From contig JAWZYV010012250.1 of the NCBI GenBank assembly GCA_038373885.1, positions 108,558 to 172,557 on the forward strand: a stretch of DNA of 64,000 nt, in the 5' to 3' direction. How positions within the stretch are numbered: position 1 is the first letter of the stretch; each line of letters opens with the position of its first letter. The translations under genes were made by a program, and so were the position numbers. The notes under the pieces are model-generated. The model was not told the DNA's origin and ran no database searches. It saw only the letters and a program-made list of their open reading frames with translations. Below are positions 44,489 through 57,050 of this stretch, one piece after another. This stretch comes from Cheiracanthium punctorium. Taxonomy: Eukaryota; Arthropoda; Arachnida; Araneae; Cheiracanthiidae.

Positions 44489-47400
44489 CTGCAAACTTAT
44501 TTGTTTGAAAGAGATAAAATATCAGTGATAGTAAGGTTTAGCGATTTCTAGACAAATATTTCGATATTGCCAAGCTGAATTCAGTTTGAAAGATTTCCTC
44601 CTGACACTTTATTTGGCGATATTTCACCAAAAGCCGACAAGCTTGAGATAGTTTGCGAGGTTTTGGGGATAGCCAAAGTAGTCATTGACCACAGACTTTC
44701 AATGAATTGAATGCATCAGATGCATCAATTGAATGCATCAATTAAATGTTACAAATATCCAAAATAAGAAGTTTTGACATTCTAAGACCAATAGTTTTTG
44801 AGAAATGCGAGTTTAATGAATTTCGGCCCATAGAGCGTAATGTATTTCGAATCTTTTGGGCGGTCCTGTTCATAAACTATCCATTCGATTGCGACCAAAA
44901 GGGAAGGTGCACAACTAGATCATAGAGCAATCCTAAATATCAAATCTCAACATTCTACGACCAATAGTTTTTGAGATATGCGAGTTACATACGTACGTAC
45001 GTACGTACAGACAGCATGGAAAAACTGGCCACAATAGACTCGCCGCTGGTCAAAATGAGTTGCAGACGCGTTTATATGATCGTGCATGCTAGCTTACAAT
45101 GAGATGCATCGAAAAAAATTTTTTAATTAAATTTAGAGGTCGTCAAAATCGTTTTTTTCGTTGAAATCTGGCCCCCGAAATATTTCGGGATCACATTACT
45201 TCCTTATACTACGTACAAGGAAGTAAAAAATACGGATGACGGAAATATACGGAAATAAATTGGCGTCCTGGCTGACAGTTTTTTTCCCTGCCAGTTTAAT
45301 AAGACTTTTTTGCAGTGTCATGCAGATTAATTGTAAGATATTATTTAGAAGAACTTCTCAAAACTGCACACCGTTTCTTGATTTACGTTTGATTTCATTG
45401 TTATTATTGGAGAAATTTTATCCACGTATCTACAAAATCTAAAATCACAACGTGTATGTTGCGAGAGTCCAAAACATTCAAAGTTTCATAAACAAGAAAA
45501 AAACAAAAACAAGAAAGATAAATCATGCCAAACGCATCGATTATAAAACACTTTCCAACACAAAAATATTTTTTGCGACAAATTTGGCGATGTATTTTGC
45601 TTAAAACTGGCGAGATTTTATATATAAGATACTGTTGTATTATGGCTATAAATGTACTTTTATGAGACACTGCCACAGACAATAATGTATTGGAATTCTT
45701 TTGAGTGCTCCCGTAGAAGAACTATTAGACACTATTCTCAATGGAGAGTACTATTTTGATAGCCTTAATAATATGTATGCCAACTTTGTTTTCTTTCAAA
45801 AAACCGAAAATCTCACAAATACGTTATCTAGAATGACTGCCCATAGAGTGCGATGTATTGGATTTTTTTTCTCCCGTAAAAGAACTATAAATGTCACTTA
45901 CACCATTTTTAATAAGGTACATGGTACTGTACATAGAAAAAACATAAATTTCACGCAAATCGTTGTATATTTACAGCAGTTAGAACACTGGTCGAGTGGA
46001 CAACGGAACATACATGCAAACCGAAATCACAGAGACCTCTCAAACTTGCTGGTAAGTTAAAAATATAAATATTCTTTTTATACAACATAACGGTATCTGA
46101 CGAACGCGGAGAGCGAGAAATTTATTGTTTTAAGGTTTAGTACTCTAAAATTCATTTTCCACGCGAAAAAAAAAAAAAAAAAAAAATCAAAGTTTGCAAT
46201 TTTGTTCCATGTAAATCCTTTATGCTTTAGAACGCCTTTTGGGTTCGGTCGGCGGAATTCTTATAACGGACGCAATCCTCCTCCGACTCCTAGGCAGATA
46301 GCCCTTTGCCATGCCTTAACAAAACACATTGCACTAAATCGGTTAAAAAAAGCGCGAGTAACGAATTTTCGAAGTTCTCAGTGAAATCTTCATAGCGTAA
46401 TATAATCAGATATTTTTCGAGGTACTTACTTATAAACCTGACGGTCCGCCAAGATAAATGCCGAACACATGAAATTATTGATGGTTCGGAATACGATTGG
46501 CAACAGTTTGCTAGAAAATTTGAGGAAAAAATAGTTTGGCGTTAATGACCGCCGGGATTACCTTTTTCGATTCATCACCAAATAATAAAAATATCGCCAA
46601 GTTCGCTTCATTTTTCAAAGCATTTTTTTCGCACCATATTTGGCAATTTATCGTATAAGTCGCCAGCATTGGCTGCTTTTGACGCAACTTTTGAGGAAGG
46701 CACACGATCGTCGTCGGATTATTAGCTAGTCATATTGTAGGACAGTATTATATGCTTTAAACAGTGCCTGTATCTAAACTGCTACTGACCGTATTGTATG
46801 AATATTATTTTGAGTGCTTCTGTAGAAGAACTATTAAAGATACAGACACTATTTTCGATGGAAAGCTTAATCTAGTAATCCTTAATAACATATATCAATT
46901 TTGTTTCATTCCAAATAGCAGAATATCTCTTAAACTATTTTACGAAACATTTTACGAAAGCATGTCTACACTGAATATATTTAATCTTCGTCCATCTAAA
47001 ATAAATAACTTCATACTCAATTTTTATTATATATTAGAAGTCAAAGCCCGTTGTGGAAGCACTTACAACGGCCGCTAGAAAAAACATTTGACGAAAATTT
47101 GTCTACATTCAATATATTTAATTTTAAACCACCTAAAATAAATAATTTCGTATTCAATTTATATACCCAAATCGAATTTCATGCTCTTCTGGAAACGCGC
47201 GGAATCTTTTTGCAGTCAAAAGATTTCGTTTTGTGTATCCAGCTATTCACAAATCCATGCAGACGATTATTCGTGAAAGAAAAAAATAAATCAAAAAATC
47301 TGGAAAAACTATTTTAAAGGAATTGGAGTCCCAATTGTATGACGTGACTTTCACTTAAAACAGGTAATATTGTGAGGCAAATGATTAACTTTTTTGACTC

Positions 47401-47650
47401 TCGGAAATAAAATAGCGCTGAAAATAGAGAAAGATCGCTTAAAAGTGAGGGAACGGGTGGATTTTCAGATTTTTAAAGTGGCGCAGATTCTTTTGTATAT
47501 TTTTATATATAATAATGAAAAATTTCAAACAGATCTTACAAACGGTGAAGAAGTTATTAGGCTTTTTGTGTTAACTTTGTAAGATTTCTTCAGTAATGGT
47601 GGAAAAAGTTTTATCTTGAAGTAAACGATCAACGTAACTATATAATTGTA
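44489..47650. repeat. Dispersed non-coding repeats (ATAGAGCGTAATGTATT family)
   Basis: The motif CATAGAGYGYRATGTATTKGA, then about 15 bases, then CCTGTARAAGAACTAT recurs near 44829, 45686, 45844 and 46791, and elsewhere at 48983, 51900-51965 (reverse), 63635 and 63775. (ACGT)n at 44993-45007 and the hairpin TTACTTCCTT/AAGGAAGTAA (45198-45228) lie here. Parts are inverted copies of 50.8-52.3 kb. Open frames of 60-119 codons across it contain no known domain. Confidence 0.6.
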
Positions 47651-48955
47651 CTAGCTGAAGTACCCGTCGTTGACGGGTTAGTACTGAATGCAAATTCCAA
47701 AAAGCAAAAACTTGTCAGCATTGTAGGAGTACACAGAATGGATGTAGTATGTTTCCAAAGTAAAGAAAGCGAAGTTATAATTTTTATGTATTGTTAAAAT
47801 ATTACAGGTTAGAGAGTAACTAAGTAATATCATTTCATTCGCTTTAGTCGTAATTATGTGATGCGCGAACGAATATTTACGCATATTGAAATAATTTTCG
47901 CAAAATCTCAAAATCTAATCAACATTTTTGAAAAATTGGAAGCCTAGAATTTAAGTTGAGTGACAACCTATCATGTCACCCAATTTCGTTTCATTCCCTG
48001 CAGTCTTTATTTCGTGATGCTGGAACAAAATTTCAGCATTTTAAAACGATTTTCACAAAATCTCAAAATGTAATCAAAATATTTTAAAAATTCAACGCCT
48101 ATAAATTAAGATTAGCAACTACCTATCATATCACCAAATTTCGTATCATTCGTATTAGTCGTTATTACGTGATGCTTGAAGAAATATAAACGTATTGAGA
48201 GAATTTTCACAAAATCTCAAAATCTAATAAAAATGTTTAAAAAATGGATACCTATAGTTTATGTTGAGCAACCATCTATCATGTGACCAAATTTCATATC
48301 ATTCGCTTTAGTCGTTATTACGTAATGCGTGAACAAAGATTCACTCAGTTTTAAACGATTTTCGCAAAATCTCGAAATCTGATCGATTTTTTTTAATTAG
48401 ATGCTTATAGTTTAAGGTGAGTGACCACCTATCATTTCACCAAATATCATTTTTTCACCTTTGCAGTTATTACGTGATGTGCGAACACAAATTTACGCAG
48501 TTTGAAACAATTTTCGCAAAATCTCAAAATCTAATCAAGATTTTTTTAAAATTCGACGCCTATGTTTTAAGTTGAGTGACCACCTATCATGATACCCAAT
48601 TTCATTTCAATCGCTTCAGTCGTTTTTACGTGATGGTCGAACACAAATTTACGTAGTTTGAAACGATTTTCGCAAAATCTCAAAATCTAATCAAGATTTT
48701 TTTTTAAATTCGATGCCTATGTTATAAGTTGAGTGACCACCTATCGTGACACCAAATTTCATATCATTTGCTTCAGTCGTTTTTACGTGATGCTTGAACA
48801 AAAAAAGCGTCACGGACAGAATGACAGAACTACAGACAGACAAACTTTTTTTTGAGGGTCGCACCAGATTCCCAGGTGCTTGAAACGGATAGAAATCGCA
48901 AAATTTTTGAATTCCAAGAAATGTACAGACAAAAGTCTAATTTTACTTATATAGA
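47651..48955 (-). mobile_element. Non-autonomous Helitron, 1305 bp, with six internal tandem repeats
   Basis: 5' end at 48955 (A|TCTATATAAGTAAAATTAG). 3' hairpin CCCGTCAACGACGGG, then TACTTCAG and CTAG at 47651-47654 before host T. The body has six copies, about 150 bp apart (47968, 48117, 48268, 48420, 48579, 48733), of CACCTATCATGTCACCAAAT, then TTCATATCATTCG and TTACGTGATG. Confidence 0.88.
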
Positions 48956-49439
48956 TTATACGCTTTAAAGAAAACCTTCCCATAGGGCGCAATGTATTGG
49001 GAATATTTTGAGCTCTCCTGTAGAAAAACTATAAATGCTACATATACCATTTACAGTAGGGTACATGGTACAGTAGATAGGAATAACATATTAAAATTTC
49101 GTAGAAATCGATGCATATTTACGGAAGTTAGAGCACGGGCCGACAAACCGAAATCAAACACTTTTCAACCTTGTTGGAAAGTGTTAAAAAGATAAAGTGT
49201 TGGTAATCATTATTTTTAAAATTCTCGAAATTAATCTTGAAATTAATTGATCTAATTCAAAATTATTTAAATTTCTTTACTTTTGGCCTGAAAAATTTAG
49301 CCCATTGAAAGTAAAGATGACTCGATTGTGCTAAATACTACATTTCCAACATGAATTGGAAATAAAGAGAGAATCCCTTAAATAGCTTTTTTTCCATTTT
49401 TACTGAGCGAATTTTTTTTTTTTTTTTTTCAGAACAGTA

Positions 49440-49885
49440 CTGTCAGTCAATCACAAGAATAGCTCTCGCCAACAAGTCTGGTTACTGGCGATAGCTGTAG
49501 CAAATGGACCTGTCCATTTACAATGGGGGGATTGAGCGTGAGAGGTATCCGCGGAAAATAAAAGGTAACCTCACTCCTCATGTCATTTTCCTTCCCGGTT
49601 CTCCCCTGTCGAAAATGGGGCGAGGCTCATGGGCGCCGGCAGCATAGGGCAAGGAGCGATGCCCCCCCCCCCCTGGATTTTTGTATGCAGTGTTTTCCCT
49701 TGCTTTTTTGCTCTTTCCAACATGGTAACCATACGTTAAAGTAGTCTTTGCCCCACCTGGAGTAGTCTTTGCCACCCCAGGGAAATATTCTGCCGGCGCC
49801 CATGGTGAGGCTTGTTTCCACGGCAACAGACTGATAGATTCCTTGGCGAGAGCTATTCTCGTGGTCGACAGACTGTGCAATCTTG
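49440..49885. repeat. Fold-back repeat carrying a hAT MITE
   Basis: Left arm about 49440-49485 (CACAAGAATAGCTCTCGCCA) and right arm about 49825-49870 (TGGCGAGAGCTATTCTCGTG) are complementary. The MITE at 49628-49804 lies between them. Confidence 0.65.
49628..49804. mobile_element. hAT-like MITE, 177 bp
   Basis: Perfect 15-bp inverted ends CATGGGCGCCGGCAG / CTGCCGGCGCCCATG. Flanks GCGAGGCT (49620-49627) and GTGAGGCT (49805-49812) are an 8-bp duplication with one difference. Confidence 0.82.
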
Positions 49886-50809
49886 ATGATCCGACATATA
49901 TAGAACCAGACAATTAGCGGATTATCGGAAAGTTCTGGGCTATCAAGATTTCTTGTTTTGAACATACTTAAAGTCATTTGCTTTCGCTTGGTCGATATTG
50001 ACTAGCACACTATATAAAAACACAGCAAAATATATTAGGTAAACTAAAAGACAGTGACGTAAGAAGGGGGGGGGAAGCACAAGAGCGGACATGCTTATTT
50101 ACATTCGCGGTGGTCGGGGGATCGAAAGACGATAAGACATGATGTGTTTCCCAACTCCCAACAGCGTCGGATTATCGAATGCGCCGGACTTACCAGCCAC
50201 TGGATTATTAACAGTGTACTGTACAGGCTCGAAAGTAAAGTACTATTCGGAATTGGCAAATGAAAATGGCCAATTGTAAAATATACGTAAAAATATATAG
50301 TTTTTCAACATTTATAGATCTAATATATATATGACTGATTGCATTAAAGTTGAGAAGTAGAAAACAAAATACACGGATATATGTAAATGTATAGTACAAG
50401 TACCTGGTCATGCAAGCTGGTCTTCAATCGCTGCATGGGCAATCTTTGTTAATATCTAAAGTTTTCTTTATTTGTCTGTTAGTTCTAATAGGAGGAAAGT
50501 TTTCAGCAGCTTTTAAGCTAAGGCTAAAATCTTGAATGCTTTATAGTAGCAATTATATCCCGTTTTTTGCATTCTCATGTAAGTTTTCGCTGTATCAGTG
50601 CTTATTTTGATTCACTATTGTTGTTACTTTCTTTTGACGACATTAATAGGCTGACACACGATGTTCTGAACATCAGCAACACAGGACTATGACTGGCAAT
50701 ATTGCCAGCATTTTTGTGATCGTATTGATTACCCGTGCACATAAAATCACGTGGACTTCGCTAATTAATTATGCCTAACACGAGAAGCTAGTTAACAATT
50801 TTCTTCGTG
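49886..50809. other. Sequence without a recognisable gene
   Basis: AT-rich, G-run at 50067-50074. No repeat boundary or frame could be supported. Confidence 0.35.
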
Positions 50810-51263
50810 TACTTTTTAATTCCTTGTGCGAAGTAAAAGGAAGTAATGTGATCTCGAAAAATTTCAGTACCCAATTTTTGAGGAGAAAACCGATTTTGAC
50901 TACCTCTAAATTTACTTTTAACAGTTTTTGCGTCCCGCAATGGTCTGGGCGCTAAACTCCGTTCCCATAAGAAAATGGCAAGTGAAGCAAAAGGCGTTCT
51001 AAAGCATAAAGGATTTACATGGAGCAAAATTGCAAACTTTTTTTTTTTTTTTTTTTTTTTTCGCGTGGAAAATGAATTTTAAATTGCTAAACCTTAAAAC
51101 AATAAATTTCTGGCTCTCCGCGTTCGTCAGATATCTTTATGTTGTATAAAAAGAATATTTATATTTTTAACTTACCAGCAAGTTTGAGAGGTCTCTATGA
51201 TTTCGGTTTGCATGTATGTTCCGTTGTCCACTCGACCAGTGTTCTAACTGCTGTAAATATACG
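50810..51263 (-). repeat. Inverted copy of sequence at 45.1-46.3 kb
   Basis: 50990-51258 is the near-complement of about 45970-46245: TTCTAAAGCATAAAGGATTT, a T-run, TCGCGTGGAAAATGAATTTT, and CCACTCGACCAGTGTTCTAA. 50810-50920 is complementary to about 45130-45230. Confidence 0.75.
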
Positions 51264-51540
51264 ACTTGGCCAGTGCTTGGGAGGGTCATCTCCCTCTCGG
51301 CTCCTCCACTGTGGAACCGTGTACGCTAATGGGAGCTGGTGCACGTAAAATCCGTCGTGGCTCCAATGTCCTCCAAGTTGTTAAACGATACCTCATGGGG
51401 TGCCGATTTCAGTTGGTGGTTGGTCCCTCATCTGGAATCGGTTCAAAATTAGGGACCAACAAGTAGAAGTCCAACCCCCTGAGGGGCGCTGGCACCTCTG
51501 TTTCCATGGATTCGTCTATCCATGGACACGACAACAACAG
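51264..51540 (+). repeat. tRNA-SINE-type repeat
   Basis: Starts abruptly at CTTGGCCAGTGCTTGGGAGG within the inverted copy. Same family as 11701-12343, uninterrupted at the site where that copy carries a hAT MITE. Ends with the palindromic CCATGGATTCGTCTATCCAT. Confidence 0.6.
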
Positions 51541-52719
51541 TTTTTGCTAGATATCGCATCGTACGCATGTATGCATGTTCATATAAATGCATGTGCAATC
51601 CATTTTGGCCAGTTTTTCCCTGTTGTCTGTACGTACCTATGTACGTACGTACATATATATATATAACTCGCATATATCAAAAACTATTATTAGTCGCTAG
51701 AATGTTGAAATTTTATATTTAGGATTGCCGTAACTTACAGACGTGCACCTCACTTTTTGGTTTCAATCGACTGGATAGTTTATTTATAGGGCCACCCAAA
51801 AGATTTTCCATACATTAAGCGTATTTTAGAGGTATTAGGCTCTTTCAAACGAATCAAAAGTGATATATGCTGTTAAGGATTACAAAATGAATCGCTCCAT
51901 CGAAAATAGTGTCTTTATCATGTATAGTTTTTCTACAGGAGCACTCAAAAAATTTCCAACACATTACGGTTTCGGCAGTTTTAGAGAAATCCATTCATTT
52001 CAAGCACAATACCATTCTTCCATATAATTAGATAATGATGGTCCGACGATGGTCATGTGTCTCCCTCAAAAAGTGCGGCAAAAGTCACCAAATTTGGTGA
52101 CTTTTGTTGTACGTATGCATGAATGCAACTCTCATACCTCAAAAACTATTAGTCGTAGATTGTTGAAATTTCATACATATAAGATTGTATCACCATCTAA
52201 CTGTGCACCTCGATTTTTGGTTCCAATCTACTGGAGAATTTAGTTACAGGACCACCCAAAAGAATTTCAATGCATTAATGTCTACGGATATCTTCAATAT
52301 ATTATGTTTGTAGTCATTTGTCACCGACCTTGGCCAATTTTGCCGAAATATTGCCAAATTTAACGCCAAAAATAATTACGTATTTCGCATAACTCTAAAT
52401 CGAAGAATGATGAAATTTTGTATTTAGAACTATTGTAACATCTAACCTTGCATCTATTTTTGAAGTAAAAGCAAGGGAGTAACTCAGATTTTTTTTCTGA
52501 CGGAAGTAACGCTCAGTAAAGGAAGTGACGTATAGTCATATACTCCACGACAAGCGCGCCTGAAAAAGGATAACCACAGAAAAACCTACCTTTTCGACCG
52601 CTCACTACTTTCGCCGACTTCATCGTGTAAAAATACGCGGAACCTGTTAGGAAAGATAGGGCGAGAAAAAACAGTCAAGAGCCGTATCTTTGAGACATCA
52701 ATCTTTATTTATATATCAA
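51541..52719. repeat. Dispersed repeats, reverse relatives of 44.8-46.7 kb
   Basis: Contains (GTAC)n near 51630, CATATATCAAAAACTATTAT (compare the complement near 44970) and TTTTTCTACAGGAGCACTCA (compare 46815, reversed). Also GACGATGGTCATGTGTCTCC, related in reverse to 46705. No coding frame. Confidence 0.55.
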
Positions 52720-55100
52720 CTAGCTGCGTGCCCGTTCTTCGCACGGTAGGAAACGAAAATTTTCCTTACATGTGTAATTCGAAATTATTCGTGATGTGGA
52801 ATTAAAAAAAAAAAGAGCAAAATTATTTGACTCTTAATGTAAAGTTTGTGTCATGAGTACTAACCTGATCATTGCAGTATAATGACTCAAAAAACTACGT
52901 CAGTGTCATTCACTATCAAAAAAGTGGAAAGCTTAATGGTTTGCAGAGAACTCCTGGCTTTCAAAATGTCTTATTTCTACATCATACTGTTTTTTAGGCT
53001 CAAGTTGTAGCATTAAATACCTAAGACACTACATGAAATGGAGCACCATTTATTTCTTTCCGAACATGTACCATATAAGGAAAGTATTGCAATCATGAAA
53101 AAATTCGACTTCGAGATTTTGGTGTATTTACACGTTTTGAGGTCTTCTGAATTCATTTATGCTATTTTCAAGAGATGTTTTTAAAATAGCTGCGCACCCG
53201 CTCTTCATACGGGAAGAAGGGAATATTTTACTACTAAAATCATATCTGCATGTGACAAAACAGAATTTCATTTTTAAAAAAGTTCAAGTAATCTCTACTG
53301 TTGAAATTACTGCGGGATATATTAACGCTAATTAGAATTACTTTTCGTTTAGTTGGTTGTAAGACAACCGTTGAAAAAGGATAAACACTTTTAATTTCAT
53401 GAAATATTTATTAACGTGGTACATTGCGATTTATTCATACTATCTTTACAAATCTAATAATACTACCTATTACGTACATTAATACTATCTATACTCGCTT
53501 CTCCCTCTTCAAGGCTCCCTTAAAAGAACAGCTTAGATTATTTGGCCTCAATGGGATCTTTTGATTCTGTGGCGATTCTTTGCAATTTACGCATTAGCAT
53601 AAATAATAATCATTTCACATAATGGTTGCCATTAAGGAAACTCTCCATATATATTTAATTTATACATAGTTTTATAAGATTGGAGTATTTAGCGCCGCAA
53701 ACCATTTCATCTTACTGTGGGGAGAAAATATCCAAGGGGTGCCATTTTAAATATCCATGATCTAATATAGCGATATCTTTTATATCCTCCATAGTCCTGT
53801 CTCCTGAAAAACATCAAACTGTGCAATCTCGAGGAGCTACTTATTCCCATTTTAATTGTGACAGGGCGTTAGAGTTGCAGAGTTTACAAATTTCACGCAT
53901 TTTTTTTTAATTTATGACGTCACTGTTTGACTGCCGTAAAGGATACCCCGGTAGATTGATCGGAGTTAATTTCGATATTTCGCATAATTGTTTTCAAACG
54001 GTATCATTAAAACTTTGCGTGACCTTTATGGAGGAACGTAATTCAACGTTAAAATAAAACTATACTCGCAACCTGCATGCGTATGTTAGGCAACGCCTGC
54101 GTAAATTAAATGCCAAAAATAAAAATAATAAATAGAAAATTTTAATATATCGCGCTTTGAAACGAACTTTGTAACTTTTAAAATGAACATTTTCAGCGCC
54201 GTGAAAACATTTCAATTTTTAAATAAGCACCGGATTAAAATACCACTTCTAATAATAATAATCGTGAATTTATTAGTTTATTTCTACAGTAAATTTTAAT
54301 CAAAATATCGTCTCCCTGTGTTGAAAATAGAGCTGGAATAAATGAGTTAAAATTATGGCGTAGATTTTACGTATCTTAAAGCATTTGACGTCATAGATCC
54401 TCATTTGCGAATTGAAATTCTGATATCCCATTTAAAAACTCGATTGGTTGAAAAAATCCTTTTTTCTAATCCTTTCTGTGGCAACAACCGAACATAAATT
54501 CTCGTGCCGTGATCGCAATTTAATGAATGGCGTAAGATCGCGTTGATGCTATTAAATTCTAAACATTAGGCTGCATTAAAATTCGTAAAAAATCATCTAA
54601 TTTACACAATTTTTTCGTTTTTATTTTAAAAGAGGGAGGAAAGAATGTTTCACGATTTGTCAAAATATCTAAAAGTTATGACGGATAGAATTCAAGATGC
54701 GACAGTTTTAAAATTATTTTACGAAAAAAAATCGCATAGCAGATGTTTAGTAAAAAAATTCCTAAAAATCGGTAAATCATGTTACGTATTCAGAACAAAC
54801 TGTTTTTAAAAGAAAATTTTCTCCTCTATCCGATGATACAAATGCCGTTTTGCTGCGAGCGTAATTTCCGCCGTCATTATGAATTACGTGAGAAAAAATG
54901 CCAAAAATCGCATAAAACATAAAATAAAAAAAAATCTAGGTCGAATTTTGAAAAAATCGCTTCGAGGTGCACAACTACATATTTACATCTTTCCGAGTAC
55001 CAAATTTGGTGTTTCTAGGTGTAGCCGTTTGTCCGTAACGCTGCCGACAGACACACACACACACAGACACACAGACACCTTCTTTTATAATAAGTAGAGA
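52720..55100 (-). mobile_element. Helitron(s), 2381 bp, with a second inner 3' end
   Basis: 5' end at 55100 (A|TCTCTACTTATTATAAAAGA). Outer 3' end CTAG at 52720-52723 with CCGTGCGAAGAACGG. A second, decayed 3' end (CCCGTATGAAGAGCGGG, then GCAGCTA) at about 53188-53215 suggests two units joined head to tail: 55100-53188 and 53187-52720. No Rep/helicase frame. Confidence 0.75.
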
Positions 55101-55257
55101 TAAGCGTTTTGAAGATACATCCAACATACCGATTTGTTTTATTAATTTTCTTAGACAAAGAGCAACATTCTTCTAACTATAAAAGATAGGAAAGGAGGGA
55201 CCGTATAAAAATTAAATTTCGTATTTTAATATGTGTACAACCCCCAGTTAAAAAAAT

Positions 55258-55530
55258 GCCATCCCAGCAAACACAGCCCTATCGGATAAGTTTTGGGCCG
55301 ACACTGGCATGCCGGCGCAGAATGTGCCGGGGCGACATCGCTCACCCGGTACCGAAAACGACAAAATTGCGTCCGCCTGGGCGTGTGTCGGGCCGAAAGG
55401 ATGGGGTGGTTCTGGTTCGGTGTCGGCAAAAACGATAACGGCGTCGGCCCAGCCCTGTGCCACTTTTGAACCAAAACCATTACGTTTTTGGTGTGGTATC
55501 GGCAAGGACAAAATATCGAAAACCGGCCAG
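55258..55530. repeat. GC-rich repeat rich in GTCGGC motifs, copy 1
   Basis: Starts CATCCCAGCAAACACAGCCC and is full of GCCGACA/TGTCGGC and CCGGG words. Reverse relative at about 59100-59340. The overlapping open frames on both strands look like composition artefacts. Confidence 0.6.
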
Positions 55531-56746
55531 CACCTTATTGATTCCCAAAATACCCTAATTAGCTCCGTAGTTAGTTCTCTAAAGTATTAATCAACAAATT
55601 AAAGAAATAATAATTATTATTATATAAATGACTTTACACCACTAGGACTAAATTTATTAAAAATACCTAATTGGCAAATTATTTTGTTTTTAAGAAAATA
55701 TTTGATGAATTTAAGAAGGAAAGCTCTTTTTAAAATTAACCGTATTACTTTTTTATGCATCAACCAATGGTTTTTATTTTTTTAAACGTGTTACTATATG
55801 TTTATCAGACCATATACATTTTTTAAACAACATATTAGGCTCAACTAGACAATGTTCCTTTTTCTCTTCCAAAAATTTTTTAGAAGCCAAGAAAATTTAT
55901 AATTTTCTAGAACCAAAGATTATAAATAAACATTCATGCAATGCTAAAAAAAGAGAGAAAAAAAATATTAAAGTTATACAACATGCTTTTTTAAAAAATA
56001 TTTTAATTTATTTTTTTGTTAAGTTATGTCATAATACAAAATAAAGTTGACTTTTGATTTTATATATATTGTTTTAAAGAAGAATGTAAACAACATACGT
56101 TAAAAGAAATTAAAATATTGGCTGATTCTACAAATAAACGGTTAATTTCATAAAAACGTTTTCTCTTCAAAATAATTAAACATTTTAATATACAAACAAA
56201 TTATTTTGTTTATACTTAATAACTAAGTATTTTGTATATTTCAAAATTAGCCCCAGTGATGTAAAGTAATTTATATAATAATAATAATTATTTTTAATAG
56301 GTTGATTAGTGCTAAACTATATATGAAACTAATAAGTATTAATAAAACCATGTTTATTATTAGAAGATACTTACTTTAAGTAAATATTTTATATATTACT
56401 GAATTTTCATAGGATTATCCTTTAGTAGAAGAAAGGAACTTTCTATAACAGAATATACTTATTTTTTTCTGTTGTTTTGAGTAATATGAAATTAAGTAAA
56501 GTAAATAGACACATTTTTCAATGCAGTATGTAAGTTATTTATTAAAAATACCGTCCTGCTTGTTTATTAATAGTTTCCAAGTTTGCTTACTTGAATTATA
56601 AATTTCATTTTCGCATTATTTAGAAATAATTAGCAGTTTTGAACTACATCTTATTTTAGTAGTCCCTGAGATAACATAAAAAAATCTAGCTAAGAAAAAA
56701 TACAAATTCTTAATATATACTTAAAAATCAACTTACCCCTTTTTAA
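55531..56746. other. Very AT-rich sequence without a gene
   Basis: Homopolymer-rich, no open frames. Nothing else visible. Confidence 0.5.
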
Positions 56747-57050
56747 CTGTCGTGAGAACTTAGCAAAATGAAAACCAAAAAGCACTAACCACATTTAGAC
56801 AACTTTAAAATTTTTGTCTAGTTGAGGTTAATACCAGTTAGTCTTTAGAAAAAAATCACAGTTTATCCAGAGAAAACTACAGCAAAGTCCGATCTAACTG
56901 ACGTAAGAACTTAGCCTATTTAAAACTAAAAAGCACTAACCACATTCAGACTATTTTAAAATTTTTGTCTAGCTGCAGTCAGTGCCATTTAGTCTAGGAA
57001 AAAAAAATCGCAATTTATCCAGAGAAAAATACAGCAATCTCCTTTCTTCA
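56747..57050. repeat. Tandem duplication, two copies of about 153 bp
   Basis: GAGAACTTAGC near 56752 and GTAAGAACTTAGCC near 56903 begin copies that share AAAAAGCACTAACCACATT, TTTAAAATTTTTGTCTAG and ATTTATCCAGAGAAAA. Confidence 0.8.

Noticed and set aside
45701..47317. Frames of 88-119 codons on the plus strand
   Set aside because: They follow the dispersed non-coding repeat, have strong AT bias and no recognisable domain.
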